64,000 nucleotides of DNA from an uncultured Clostridia bacterium (GCA_946411635.1 CAMKES010000002.1:260585-324584), one strand, 5' to 3'. Positions 50,519-59,008 are shown, counted from the stretch's first letter. Program-made: numbers and translations. Notes: generated by a model not told the origin, from the sequence alone.

Positions 50519-51991
50519 TTACCGCGCCGTGCGGATCAGGATCACCGGCGTACCCTCCCTGATCGGCTCGGAAAGCGTCGGATTGCACGCCTTCACGCGC
50601 GCGGTCGGCACGCCGAACCGCTTTCCGATCGAGAACAGCGTTTCGTCCGGATCCGCAAACCATACGAGCATGTTGGAATCCGTTTCGGGAGGCGTTCCCG
50701 GTCCGAGCTCCGCCACGCACGAAAAGTCGATCCCCCTGTACCATTCCGCATCGACCGAAACGGTCACGGAGAGCGCAACGCTGCGCCCGCTCCCCGACAC
50801 CTGCGCGTCGTACGCCCTGACCCGCGGGATCAGAAGCGTTCCCTTCGCCTCCGTGTCGAACAGCATCGGCAGCTCGTGCGTGAAGCTCTGCTTCATGCCG
50901 TCGTCGTCGCGGTAAACGACCGTTACGGCAAGCACGCCCTCGATCACGCCCTTTCCGTTTTCGACGGCGGCGCGCGTCACCGCGGGCCGAAGCGCGGCGT
51001 ACAGCGGCAGATACGCGTCCTTCATATGCGGCGGCACCGGCACGGTCTCGCCGAGCTGCACCGTCTGGCTCCACGCCGCTTCGTAGTTCAGCGCGTTTTC
51101 GTGCGCCGCGCTGCACGAAAAGCTCCCCGCCGTATCGTACGCGTCGGTCAGGATCCGCTGCGTATCCGAGCTGCTCCCGTACACGCCGATCGAAAGCGCC
51201 GCGTCGACCGAAGCGGATCCCTCCTCCTCGACCGTAACGGACAGCGAGGTAAGCGACGCCGCGGCAAACGCATTCTCTCCGGGTTCACAGCCGATCACGT
51301 CGGAAAACGGCACCGAATACCGCTCCGCGCGAACGCCGCCGTCCGAACCGCCGAACAGCACGCAGAGCTTCAGCTCGCCCTGCGGGATCATGCCGTCCGT
51401 GCCCTTGACCAGTCCGTTGATCAGCGGCGTTCCGCTCGCGCCGATCACCGTCATGCCGCGCGGGGCGTCGATCGTCTCGCTCAGCCGAAGGCTGTGCGCG
51501 CCGAGCAGCGTGCGCCGTCTGAGCGTCACGCCCGCCGTTCGGATCTCCGTTTCCGGCGCGTCTTCCAGCCCCGTGATGCAGGGGATCTGCTCCGTGCGGA
51601 ACACGACCGTGCGCAGCTGCACCGTCGCCTGCATCCGCAGTCCTCCGTCCTCCCGCCGGAGGCTGCACGCGGGGATCTCCGGGTTCACGCGCGCGGTCAT
51701 CTCGGGGGTCACGCCGTCCATGCGGATCGTGTGCGTAAAATCCGCCGACGCCTCGAACGCGTACGGCATCCGTTCCGCCGACTCGACCGTCGGGCGGATC
51801 GTCATCACACCGGTCACGACGACCGCGCCTTCACGGCAGGCGATCTCCCTGACCGTCGCCTCGCACTCGGCGGACAGCACCCGTTCCAGCGTCTTTCCCT
51901 GCGGCAGCGGGATCGCGCTCTCCATCTGCGCTTCGGCGACCGTTTCGCCGAACAGCCGTTCCGTTAAAAGCGTTGTTTTCCGTATTTCCAT
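50519..51991 (-). CDS. sipL: SipL-like protein: DUF3794 (SPOCS) repeats plus C-terminal LysM
   Basis: The 490-residue protein has no signal peptide and contains repeated SPOCS/DUF3794-type beta-rich segments over about residues 10-430 (for example LERVLSAECEATVREIACRE and LRLSETIDAPRGMTVIG). It ends in a LysM domain (~440-490; ADPDETLFSIGKRFGV, KACNPTL, EGTPVILI). This is the layout of clostridial SipL, which binds SpoIVA and attaches the coat around the forespore. The ATG at 51991 has AAGGAGT upstream; the longer frame has none. Together with sigK in this window it points to a sporulating ancestry. It is transcribed alone, with its own terminator. Sigma-E control would be expected, but I saw no clear site. 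Confidence 0.8.
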   Translation of the reverse strand: MEIRKTTLLTERLFGETVAEAQMESAIPLPQGKTLERVLSAECEATVREIACREGAVVVTGVMTIRPTVESAERMPYAFEASADFTHTIRMDGVTPEMTARVNPEIPACSLRREDGGLRMQATVQLRTVVFRTEQIPCITGLEDAPETEIRTAGVTLRRRTLLGAHSLRLSETIDAPRGMTVIGASGTPLINGLVKGTDGMIPQGELKLCVLFGGSDGGVRAERYSVPFSDVIGCEPGENAFAAASLTSLSVTVEEEGSASVDAALSIGVYGSSSDTQRILTDAYDTAGSFSCSAAHENALNYEAAWSQTVQLGETVPVPPHMKDAYLPLYAALRPAVTRAAVENGKGVIEGVLAVTVVYRDDDGMKQSFTHELPMLFDTEAKGTLLIPRVRAYDAQVSGSGRSVALSVTVSVDAEWYRGIDFSCVAELGPGTPPETDSNMLVWFADPDETLFSIGKRFGVPTARVKACNPTLSEPIREGTPVILIRTAR

Positions 51992-52059
51992 ATCGAACAC
52001 TCCTTTTCGGTCTTCTCGGCAAAGAATATGCGCACACATGCCGAAACTTGCGCTTTTGC

Positions 52060-52088
52060 TTGCGTTTTTCCCGCGCGCGGGATATAAT
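52060..52088 (+). promoter_or_regulatory. Promoter of the ModE-like/dapF operon
   Basis: TTGCGT, 17 bp, TATAAT, 34 bp before the ATG at 52122. Confidence 0.7.
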
Positions 52089-52121
52089 GATATGCGAGAA
52101 AGTTTGCGGGAGGCAAGACCG

Positions 52122-52468
52122 ATGGCGGCAAAACTGCGCTATACGCTGATGCTGCGCGTGTACGGCGAGGAGAAGATCTTCGGACCCGGCATTGCGGAGC
52201 TTCTGGAACGCGTCGACCGGACGCATTCGCTCCGGAAGGCGACGATCGAAATGGGCATGGCGTACTCCAAGGCGTGGCGGATCGTCAAGACCGCCGAGAA
52301 CGCGCTCGGCTTTCCGCTGCTCGAATCGTCCGTCGGCGGAAAAGGCGGCGGCAAAGCGCTGCTGACGGACCGCGGCAGACGGTTCCTCGTCGCGTACCGG
52401 AAGTTCGAATCGGTCGTGCACGCGTACGCGGACGAGATCTTTGAGGACATATTCGGGGAGGATTCGGA

Positions 52469-52472
<4 letters not shown>
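52122..52472 (+). CDS. ModE N-terminal-like winged-helix regulator
   Basis: The 116-residue protein equals the DNA-binding half of ModE: LRYTLMLRVYGEEKIFGPGI, the recognition-helix region HSLRKATIEMGMAYSKAWRI, and SSVGGKGGGKALLTDRGRRFL. The C-terminal molybdate-binding (Mop) domains are absent, as in many clostridial LysR/ModE-like small regulators. I chose the ATG at 52122 for GGGAGG eight bases upstream. It overlaps dapF by four bases. The ligand is unknown; since no metal-binding domain exists, DNA-binding may be constitutive or depend on a partner. Confidence 0.85.
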
Positions 52473-53299
<827 letters not shown>

Positions 53300-53313
53300 A
53301 CCGCATACAAAAT

Positions 53314-53342
53314 AACCGCCCCGAATCGGGGCGGTCTTTTTT
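53314..53342 (+). terminator. Terminator after dapF
   Basis: ACCGCCCC GAAT CGGGGCGGT followed by CTTTTTTC. Confidence 0.9.
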
Positions 53343-53345
53343 CGT

Positions 53346-53678
53346 TTATCCGCGCAGCATGCGCATCAGAAGACACCAGGCGGCAAGCGATCCCGCCGCA
53401 AGACCGAGGATGAGACCGAGGATCGCGCGCGGCAGACCGCGCTTCTCACGATCCGTTACGCGCGCCGAGATCCCCAGGATCCCGAGACAGACCGCCGGCG
53501 GCGCAAGAAAGAACGTCGCGGCGGCTGCGGCGTACAGCAGCCGCAGATCGAGCCGGAAGTGCCGGCACAAAAGCGTCAGCGCGGCGAACGCGGCGGCAAG
53601 CAGTCCGAGCACGAGCGCCGCGGTGCTGCGCTTGCTCCGCGTTTTCAGACGCGGCGTTTCGAATTCAGGACGCGGCAT
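53346..53678 (-). CDS. Small membrane protein
   Basis: The 110-residue protein has a basic N-terminus (MPRPEFETPRLKTRSKRS) and three hydrophobic segments (about 20-38, 46-70 and 84-105). It resembles the loosely defined small DUF4190-type membrane proteins but I cannot assign it. Its start lies 14 bp inside the end of the XRE regulator gene, so the pair is translationally coupled and probably acts together at the membrane. No catalytic motif is visible. Confidence 0.6.
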   Translation of the reverse strand: MPRPEFETPRLKTRSKRSTAALVLGLLAAAFAALTLLCRHFRLDLRLLYAAAAATFFLAPPAVCLGILGISARVTDREKRGLPRAILGLILGLAAGSLAAWCLLMRMLRG

Positions 53679-54294
53679 GCTCCGTTTCCTTTCGCGCTTT
53701 GTTGCGCTTTCTGACCCACATCAGCACGTACCAGAGAATGATCAGCACCTGGAACACGGCGGCGACCATAAACAGCATCGCCACGTGTTTGGTCCCCGCG
53801 ATCGCGAGGAACGAAACGAAAACGGCGCCGCACAGCGACCACACCAGCGCGGACACGGCGATCGCCTGATACAAAAGCCCGCCCCATTTATGGCTGAAAA
53901 CCACGAGAAGAATCATGCTGACCGGCACGGCGTAGATGAACGCGAGCCAGCGCACATTGATATTCAGAAGATAACATACGAAGAATCCGATCGCGCCGAC
54001 GAAGAACGCGAGCCCGATCGAGATCAGCGTGATGATCAGATGGCGCCCCTTCTGTTCGCGCTGGGAACGCACCAAAGGCCCCTCGCGCAAAAACGCGTCG
54101 AGCGGGATGTCGTACAGATCGGCAAGGCGGCACAGCACCAGAAGGTCCGGCATGCCGTCGCCGCGCTCCCACTTCGAGATCGATTTATCCGAATAATTCA
54201 GTTTTTCCGCAAGCTCCGCCTGGGTGAGCCCGGCGCGCTTCCGATAGGCCGCCAGCTTTTCCGCGAGTACGGAACGAATTCTGCTTTCTTCCAT
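53665..54294 (-). CDS. XRE-family regulator with four membrane helices
   Basis: In this 209-residue protein, residues 5-70 are a helix-turn-helix of the Cro/CI type (LAAYRKRAGLTQAELAEKLNYSDKSISKWERG). Residues ~85-200 form four hydrophobic segments (HLIITLISIGLAFFVGAIGF onward), with a Lys/Arg-rich end. This layout, a cytoplasmic DNA-binding head on a membrane tail, is common in clostridia, where such proteins act with partner membrane proteins as signal receptors. Its promoter lies ~140 bp upstream behind a strongly structured leader. It is coupled to the small membrane protein downstream. Confidence 0.8.
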   Translation of the reverse strand: MEESRIRSVLAEKLAAYRKRAGLTQAELAEKLNYSDKSISKWERGDGMPDLLVLCRLADLYDIPLDAFLREGPLVRSQREQKGRHLIITLISIGLAFFVGAIGFFVCYLLNINVRWLAFIYAVPVSMILLVVFSHKWGGLLYQAIAVSALVWSLCGAVFVSFLAIAGTKHVAMLFMVAAVFQVLIILWYVLMWVRKRNKARKETEHAAS

Positions 54295-54315
54295 TTTTAT
54301 CCCTCAAAACGCCCG

Positions 54316-54404
54316 TATTTCGGGGATTCTACTCTCGGTAGAGCGGGGTTTTTGCGTCTCTACCGGACCGTTTCCGGGCGATAGACGCCGGAAGCCCCGA
54401 AATA
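54316..54404 (-). promoter_or_regulatory. Highly structured 5' leader of the XRE regulator gene
   Basis: Nested inverted repeats are present: TATTTCGGGG (54316-54325) with CCCCGAAATA (54395-54404); CGGTAGAG (54336-54343) with CTCTACCG (54358-54365); GCGTCT (54354-54359) with AGACGC (54383-54388); and CCGGA with TTCCGG near 54363-54377. The second and third pairs overlap and cannot form together, so two alternative folds exist inside one closing stem. Confidence 0.5.
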
Positions 54405-54430
54405 GGGTGTCATTTCTTAAAGATGTGTTT

Positions 54431-54459
54431 ATTATAATGGCAGAATCGATTTTGTGCAA
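54431..54459 (-). promoter_or_regulatory. Promoter of the XRE regulator gene
   Basis: On the minus strand TTGCAC, 17 bp, TATAAT. The -10 sits in the palindrome ATTATAAT (54431-54438), so a -10 for the divergent SGNH hydrolase gene lies in the same bases (TATAAT at 54433-54438 on the plus strand, without a good -35). Confidence 0.65.
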
Positions 54460-54488
54460 GTCCGATTTCTGTCAAAGGGAGGTCTCAA

Positions 54489-55178
54489 ATGCAAACAAAT
54501 CGTGTCATCTCCGTTTTCGGCGATTCGATCCTCAAGGGCGTGCGGCTGCTTTCGGGCACGACGCGCTACGGAACGACCGACGATATCGGTCTCGAATCCA
54601 TTGCAAAGCAGCATGACTGGACGCTTCAGAACTGCTCGCGCTTCGGCTGCACGATCCGGAAGGGCGAGCTGCTTTTGAACCGGCAGCTCGAAAAGGGCGA
54701 CGCGCCGGACGCGGTGCTTTTAGAGTACGGCGGCAACGACGCCGACTTCCGCTGGGCGGAGATCGCCGAGCGCCCTTATGACGAGCATCAGCCGAACACG
54801 CCGCTGCCGCTCTTTATCGAAACGCTGCGCCGCATGATCGAAACGCTGCGCGCGCACCGCGTCAAGCCGGTGCTCACCACGCTGCCGCCAATCCTTTCGG
54901 AACGCTATCTTGACTGGATCACGCGCAGCGGACTTTCAAAGGAACACATCCTCACCTGGCTCGGCGACGCGAACGCGATCTACCGGTATCAGGAAAAATA
55001 CTCGCTCGCCGTCGAACGCCTCGCCCGCGAAACGGGCTGTCCGCTCGTCGACCTCCGCAGCGCGTTCCTGGAAAAGCGCTCGCTGCTGCCCTATCTCTGC
55101 GAGGACGGCATCCATCCGAGCGACGCGGGACAGCGGCTCATCCACGACGCGCTCTCCGCGGCGGCCGCGAACATCTGA
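54489..55178 (+). CDS. SGNH/GDSL-family hydrolase
   Basis: The 229-residue esterase-fold protein has block I VISVFGDSILKGV (Ser nucleophile in GDS), block III YGGNDADF (Asn oxyanion residue) and block V DGIHPSDAGQ (Asp and His of the catalytic dyad). It has no signal peptide, so it acts in the cytoplasm, on an unknown ester or acetyl group. AAAGGGAGG lies six bases before the ATG. It is transcribed alone and ends at a bidirectional hairpin. Confidence 0.88.
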   Translation: MQTNRVISVFGDSILKGVRLLSGTTRYGTTDDIGLESIAKQHDWTLQNCSRFGCTIRKGELLLNRQLEKGDAPDAVLLEYGGNDADFRWAEIAERPYDEHQPNTPLPLFIETLRRMIETLRAHRVKPVLTTLPPILSERYLDWITRSGLSKEHILTWLGDANAIYRYQEKYSLAVERLARETGCPLVDLRSAFLEKRSLLPYLCEDGIHPSDAGQRLIHDALSAAAANI

Positions 55179-55197
55179 TTTCTTTCTCCTGTAATAT

Positions 55198-55235
55198 GCG
55201 AAAACGGCACGGGTTTCTTCCGTGCCGTTTTTGCG
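55198..55235. terminator. Bidirectional terminator
   Basis: AAAACGGCACGG and CCGTGCCGTTTT form a 12-bp stem with A/T runs on both sides, between convergent genes. Confidence 0.85.
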
Positions 55236-55252
55236 TAATGATTTTGTGATCG

Positions 55253-56431
55253 TCAGTCCGCGTAATTGTTGAAGTAGTTCTGGACCAGAACGATCGGCGT
55301 GCCCTTGTCGCCGCTGCCGCTCGTCAGATCGCACAGCGAGCCGATCAGGTCGGTCAGCCGCCGCGGCGTCGTGCCCTGCGAGTCCATCTTCCCCTTCAGA
55401 TCGCGTTCCTTTTCGCGGATGCGCGCGCGGATCGCGTCCTCGAGCTCTTTGCCGGAAAGCGCCTTGAACTCATTGTCCGCAAGGTATTTGAGCTTCAGTT
55501 CGTTCGGCAGCCCCACGAGCCCGTCGGTATATCCGGGCGAAACCACCGGGTCCGCCAGCTCCCAGATCTTGCCGACCGGATCCTTGAACGCGCCGTCGCC
55601 GTAGACCATCGCCTCGACGTGTACGCCCGTACGCGAGAGGATCTCGCGCTGGATCGCGTTTGCGACCTCGCGCGCGTTTTTCGGGAACAGCTTCACGACG
55701 TTTTCCGTCGCCTTGTTCGAGCCCAGAAGCCCGTATTCCGGCTGACAGCCGCTGCCGTTTCTCGGCGCGCTCATGACGTCGCAGAGCGTCAGCACCTTTT
55801 CCGCGCCCGCCTTTTCAAGCCGTCTTGCCGTGCGCGCGCGCTCATGGATGTTGCTGACGAGCACGCGGCCGGTATACGGCAGAACCGCGGTCGGATCGTT
55901 GCCGAGCAGGATCACGGCCTCCGCGCCCTCCTCCTCGATCAGCGAGCGATAGTACGCAAGGTAGTTCACGCCGGTGAACGGATGCTTCGGCTCGCCGAAC
56001 CGCGCGACGAATTCCGCCTCGGTGAACGTATCCGTGTACGGATTCACGCCCGCGTCGAACAGCGCGTCCTCGTCGATCAGATGGTTGCCTTCCTCGTCCG
56101 CCGGATAGGAAAGCAGCACGACGACCTTCTTCGCCCGTCTCGCAATGCCGCGAAGGCAGATCGCGAACCGGTTGCGGCTCATGATCGGGAACACGACGGC
56201 GACCGTGTCGCCGAGTTTTTCCCGCACGTCCGCGGAGATATCGTCGACGGTGCAGTAGTTGCCGTCCGCACGCGCCACGACCGCTTCGGTCACCGCGATC
56301 ACGTCGCGTTCCTTCAGCTGAAATCCATCCTTCTCCGCCGCCGCCAGAACCGAATCCGCAACGATCGTTACGATGTCGTCGCCCTCACGGATGATCGGCG
56401 CTTTGATGCCTCTTGAAATCGTACCGGCCAT
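55253..56431 (-). CDS. Coenzyme F420-0:L-glutamate ligase-like protein (CofE-like)
   Basis: The 392-residue protein starts MAGTISRGIKAPIIREGDDI and contains LKERDVIAVTEAVVARADGN, SRNRFAICLRGIARRAKKVV and PEYGLLGSNKATENVVKLFP, which match the CofE/FbiB fold that adds glutamate to F420-0. Firmicutes of this type generally lack F420, and such relatives are of unknown substrate; an amide-ligase role on another acid is likely. AGGAGG precedes the ATG. It is transcribed alone from TTGACA-17-TAACGT. Confidence 0.7.
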   Translation of the reverse strand: MAGTISRGIKAPIIREGDDIVTIVADSVLAAAEKDGFQLKERDVIAVTEAVVARADGNYCTVDDISADVREKLGDTVAVVFPIMSRNRFAICLRGIARRAKKVVVLLSYPADEEGNHLIDEDALFDAGVNPYTDTFTEAEFVARFGEPKHPFTGVNYLAYYRSLIEEEGAEAVILLGNDPTAVLPYTGRVLVSNIHERARTARRLEKAGAEKVLTLCDVMSAPRNGSGCQPEYGLLGSNKATENVVKLFPKNAREVANAIQREILSRTGVHVEAMVYGDGAFKDPVGKIWELADPVVSPGYTDGLVGLPNELKLKYLADNEFKALSGKELEDAIRARIREKERDLKGKMDSQGTTPRRLTDLIGSLCDLTSGSGDKGTPIVLVQNYFNNYAD

Positions 56432-56467
56432 ATCAAGGTCCTCCTTCCGGTCTGAAAAACAAGTATT

Positions 56468-56496
56468 ACGTTACACGACGATGCGGCGCTTGTCAA
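56468..56496 (-). promoter_or_regulatory. Promoter of the CofE-like gene
   Basis: On the minus strand TTGACA, 17 bp, TAACGT, about 35 bp before the ATG. Confidence 0.65.
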
Positions 56497-56518
56497 GAGA
56501 AAACGTGTGCCGCAAATG

Positions 56519-56540
56519 AAAAAGAGCGCCGACGCGCTCG
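56519..56540 (-). terminator. Terminator after the carD-like gene
   Basis: GAGCGC CGAC GCGCTC stem, followed by TTTTTC on the minus strand. Confidence 0.7.
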
Positions 56541-56556
56541 GTTCGATCCGTTCGGA

Positions 56557-57030
56557 TCATTCCGCTCCGACCAGCGGAAGGAAGTTCGATTCGTCCGTTT
56601 CGGTCGCCGCGGCAAGTTCCGCGACCAGCACCTGACGTGCGGTCAGATACATCTTGCGCTCGCCCGCGGACAGCCCGCGTTCGCGATCGCGCCGCATCAG
56701 GCACTTGACCACGTCCGCAACGACCATGATGTCGCCGCCGCGCAGCTTGTCGAGATTGTCGCGATACCGCTGGTTCCAGTTGTCGCTCTCCGCCGAACAC
56801 TCGTCGTTCTTCAGAAAACCGACGACGCGCGCGCAGGTCTGCTCGTCCGCAAGCGCCCGAAGCCCCACCTGCTCGGCATTTTTGACGGGCACCATCGCCG
56901 TCATCCGGCCGATCGTAAACCGAAGCCGGTAGTAAGACGCCGTCTCTCCGAGAATCGTTTGTTCTTCGATCGCCTCTACCACGCCGACGCCGTGCATCGG
57001 ATAGCAGACGAGATCACCGATCTGAAACAC
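56557..57030 (-). CDS. CarD-family RNA polymerase-binding regulator
   Basis: The 157-residue protein starts FQIGDLVCYPMHGVGVVEAI, the Tudor-like RNA polymerase beta-binding domain of CarD/CdnL proteins, followed by a helical C-terminal part (~65-150; LDKLRGGDIMVVADVVKCLM, ERKMYLTARQVLVAELAAA). CarD proteins bind the polymerase lobe and stabilise open promoter complexes. The GTG start has GGAGGGG five bases upstream. Two tandem promoters stand upstream. It is transcribed alone with a hairpin terminator. Confidence 0.9.
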   Translation of the reverse strand: MFQIGDLVCYPMHGVGVVEAIEEQTILGETASYYRLRFTIGRMTAMVPVKNAEQVGLRALADEQTCARVVGFLKNDECSAESDNWNQRYRDNLDKLRGGDIMVVADVVKCLMRRDRERGLSAGERKMYLTARQVLVAELAAATETDESNFLPLVGAE

Positions 57031-57062
57031 CGGAACCCCTCCTTCCCTGATTCATCAGTTTT

Positions 57063-57092
57063 ATTATAACGGAAAAAAAGGGCTCCTGTCAA
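57063..57092 (-). promoter_or_regulatory. Proximal promoter of the carD-like gene
   Basis: On the minus strand TTGACA, 18 bp, TATAAT, perfect hexamers. Confidence 0.8.
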
Positions 57093-57105
57093 ATAAAAAA
57101 TTTAT

Positions 57106-57134
57106 ACAATATCATATGAAAATGGTTCTGTCAA
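57106..57134 (-). promoter_or_regulatory. Distal promoter of the carD-like gene
   Basis: On the minus strand TTGACA, 17 bp, TATTGT, directly upstream of the proximal promoter. Confidence 0.6.
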
Positions 57135-57145
57135 GAAAAATTTAC

Positions 57146-57173
57146 AAAAAAAGCGGCGCTTCCGCGCCGCTTC
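57146..57173 (-). terminator. Terminator of the radical SAM operon
   Basis: AAGCGGCGC TTCC GCGCCGCTT stem followed by a seven-T run on the minus strand, ten bases past the radical SAM stop. Confidence 0.85.
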
Positions 57174-57179
57174 GATCCG

Positions 57180-58259
57180 TCAATCCAGCGGGTCGTCCCG
57201 ATAACTCAACAGGAATCTTGCGCTCTTCCGCTCGTACAGCCGCTCCGCCAGCGCGTCCGCAACGGGGATCAGGATGCGTTCGTGCTCGCACTGCACCGGC
57301 GCGACCGTATGCATCCGTCCGGTCAGACTGAAGTTCAGGCAGGCGCAGTGATGCCGGCAGCGGTCCGCGATCGCGCAGCCCTCGCAGTCCGGCTCCGGAT
57401 CGAGCGACGCGCGGTAGATCGCACGCTGCTTTTCCGTGTCGATCCCGTGTTCCACGTCGCCCATGCGATAGTCCGGAAGATCCAGGAACTGGTTGCACGG
57501 ATAGATCGAGCCGTCCGGCGCGATCGACGGCTGCCGCATGCCGAGCCGGCATTCCATGCACGGACGGTCGTTCAGATATGCCGAGATCTTGGACAGGAAA
57601 TTGAGATACAGCAGCGGCCGCGCATCGTCGAAATGCGCGTCGGAGAGATCCGCAATGCGTTCATACTGCGTCTTCAGCACCGCCATGGACGCGTCGTCCC
57701 ATCCCGCGCCGACGCGATAGTCGATCGCCGTATTGATGCGGGAAAAGCCCCTCCGATACAGCCATTCGACCGATTCCGCCATGCGGTCGACGGTCGACGG
57801 CATGACCGTCTGCATCGCGACGGCGTTCGGCTGGTATCGGAGCAGCAGATCGACGACCGGTTCAAGCCGTTCCGCCGTCGGGCTCCCGTCGCGCGTGACG
57901 CGCTGTACGTCCTGCAAAAGCCCGTCGTGCGAGAGCGCGACGTCGATCCGGTGTTCGTCCGCAAACCGCAGAAACGCCTCGTCCAGCAGCGTGCCGTTGG
58001 TCGTCATTTTGAAGCGCAGGCCCGTGCCCGTCTTCTTCGCCTTTTCCGCCGCGTAACGGACGAGCGATTCGATCGTCGCGCGCTCCAGCAGCGGCTCGCC
58101 GCCGAACAGCGAAAAACCGTTCTTTTCGTGCCCGTACGAGAACGCGAGATCGACGGCCCGTTTTGCCGTCTCCTCCGTCATGCGGCGCTTTGCGTGCGTT
58201 TCGTAACAATAACGGCAGCTGAGATTACAGTCTGCCGTCAAATGCAAGGTGAAATTCAT
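57180..58259 (-). CDS. Radical SAM/SPASM peptide-modifying enzyme
   Basis: This is a 359-residue enzyme. The radical SAM core (about 1-210) has CNLSCRYC (Cys 11, 15, 18) for the S-adenosylmethionine-bound 4Fe-4S cluster, the SLFGGEPLL motif and KMTTNGTLL. The SPASM region (about 230-330) has CMECRLGMRQPSIAPDGSIY, then PCNQFLD, CEGCAIADRCRHHCACLNF, giving the cysteines for auxiliary clusters, as in anaerobic sulfatase-maturing enzymes and RiPP maturases. It begins nine bases after the second of two paralogous short lipoprotein-like genes, in one operon, and no sulfatase gene is beside it. The likely substrates are those two peptides. The chemistry is unknown. It is cytosolic, so it would act before export. 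Confidence 0.85.
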   Translation of the reverse strand: MNFTLHLTADCNLSCRYCYETHAKRRMTEETAKRAVDLAFSYGHEKNGFSLFGGEPLLERATIESLVRYAAEKAKKTGTGLRFKMTTNGTLLDEAFLRFADEHRIDVALSHDGLLQDVQRVTRDGSPTAERLEPVVDLLLRYQPNAVAMQTVMPSTVDRMAESVEWLYRRGFSRINTAIDYRVGAGWDDASMAVLKTQYERIADLSDAHFDDARPLLYLNFLSKISAYLNDRPCMECRLGMRQPSIAPDGSIYPCNQFLDLPDYRMGDVEHGIDTEKQRAIYRASLDPEPDCEGCAIADRCRHHCACLNFSLTGRMHTVAPVQCEHERILIPVADALAERLYERKSARFLLSYRDDPLD

Positions 58260-58268
58260 ATGCGCTCC

Positions 58269-58586
58269 TTACGGTTCCGGGGTGTCTTCCGGCACGATGA
58301 TCTTGCCCTGAAGCGCGGGCTCCCCGCGCGTAAACTCGTCGTCCGTTTCCTCGACCGCGGGTTCTCCCTCGAGCATCGGTTCCTCGGTCGGGAGTTCGTA
58401 GCCGACCTCGCCGTCCAGCACGAGCTCGTCGGTCGGCTGCGCTTCCGGAGCATTTTTGCCCGTATGCGTAAGCTCGCAGCCCGCCGTACCCGTCAGCGCG
58501 ACCGCGGCGGCGGTCGTGAGGATCGCGCCCCGGATCAGTTTTCTCGGATAATTCGGACGGTAGTCCTGGACTTGTTTCTGTTTCAT
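58269..58586 (-). CDS. Lipoprotein-like candidate precursor peptide 2
   Basis: The 105-residue protein starts MKQKQVQDYRPNYPRKLIRG, followed by a hydrophobic stretch ending TGTAGC (Cys 37), then an acidic Pro/Glu/Thr-rich tail with spaced 'hydrophobic-x-Gly-acidic' units (LDGEVGYE, LEGEPAVEE, TRGEPALQG, LQGKIIVPED). The first 37 residues align without gaps to the upstream paralog; the tails differ. Cys 37 is the only cysteine and sits at a lipobox-like site, so it may be lipid-modified. AGGAGA precedes the ATG. It lies between its paralog (11 bp) and the radical SAM gene (9 bp), which suggests it is a substrate. No known peptide family is recognised. Confidence 0.75.
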   Translation of the reverse strand: MKQKQVQDYRPNYPRKLIRGAILTTAAAVALTGTAGCELTHTGKNAPEAQPTDELVLDGEVGYELPTEEPMLEGEPAVEETDDEFTRGEPALQGKIIVPEDTPEP

Positions 58587-58597
58587 CCGGTCTCTCC

Positions 58598-58915
58598 TTA
58601 TTCAAAATCGTCGCCGATCATCACGTCGCCCGAAAGCGCCAGATCGTCCGGTTCCTCCGTCGGTTCCACGGGGACGATGCCCTCCGTGCGCAGCTCGGTG
58701 TCCGGCGGCATCGTTCCGATATAGCCGAGCTCCATCGGCTCCGGCGTCGGTTCAAGGATCTGCGGCACGCCGCCCGTTATCGGCTTCCACGAAGCCTTCT
58801 CCGCGCATCCGGTCGAAGCGCCGACGGCAAGCAGGGCCGCCGCCGCGAGCGCGGCGCCGCGCAGGACTTTTTTCGGATATTTCGGCGCGTAGCCGGTCAG
58901 TTTCTGCTGTTTCAC
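58598..58915 (-). CDS. Lipoprotein-like candidate precursor peptide 1
   Basis: This 105-residue paralog of the downstream protein starts MKQQKLTGYAPKYPKKVLRG, followed by an Ala/Leu-rich stretch ending GASTGC (Cys 37) and an acidic tail ending LALSGDVMIGDDFE, with further 'Gly-hydrophobic-Pro/acidic' units (LGYIGTMPPD, RTEGIVPVEP). The shared head is M-K-Q, Y-x-P-x-Y-P-[KR]-K-x-x-R-G-A and a Cys at the same position. The GTG at 58915, with AAGGAG upstream, is chosen because it gives the same length and N-terminus as the paralog; an ATG nine codons earlier lies before the ribosome binding site. It is the first gene of the operon with peptide 2 and the radical SAM enzyme. Confidence 0.75.
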   Translation of the reverse strand: MKQQKLTGYAPKYPKKVLRGAALAAAALLAVGASTGCAEKASWKPITGGVPQILEPTPEPMELGYIGTMPPDTELRTEGIVPVEPTEEPDDLALSGDVMIGDDFE

Positions 58916-58974
58916 GGTTCGGTTCTCCTTTTCGGTTCTCAAAAGGAATACCGCGCAAACGCCCGAACGGTTGC

Positions 58975-59008
58975 AAAAAAGGGAAACGAATGATTCGTTT
59001 CCCTTTCG
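58975..59008 (-). terminator. Terminator of prs
   Basis: AAAGGGAAACGAAT and ATTCGTTTCCCTTT stem followed by a six-T run on the minus strand. A TTGCAA (58971-58976) right after it may be the -35 of the peptide operon, but no good -10 is spaced from it. Confidence 0.85.

Noticed and set aside
57180..58259. Anaerobic sulfatase-maturing enzyme
   Set aside because: No Cys/Ser-type sulfatase gene is adjacent, the LtaS-like proteins use Thr and need no maturation, and the operon partners are short peptides. Phylogeny would be needed to exclude it fully.
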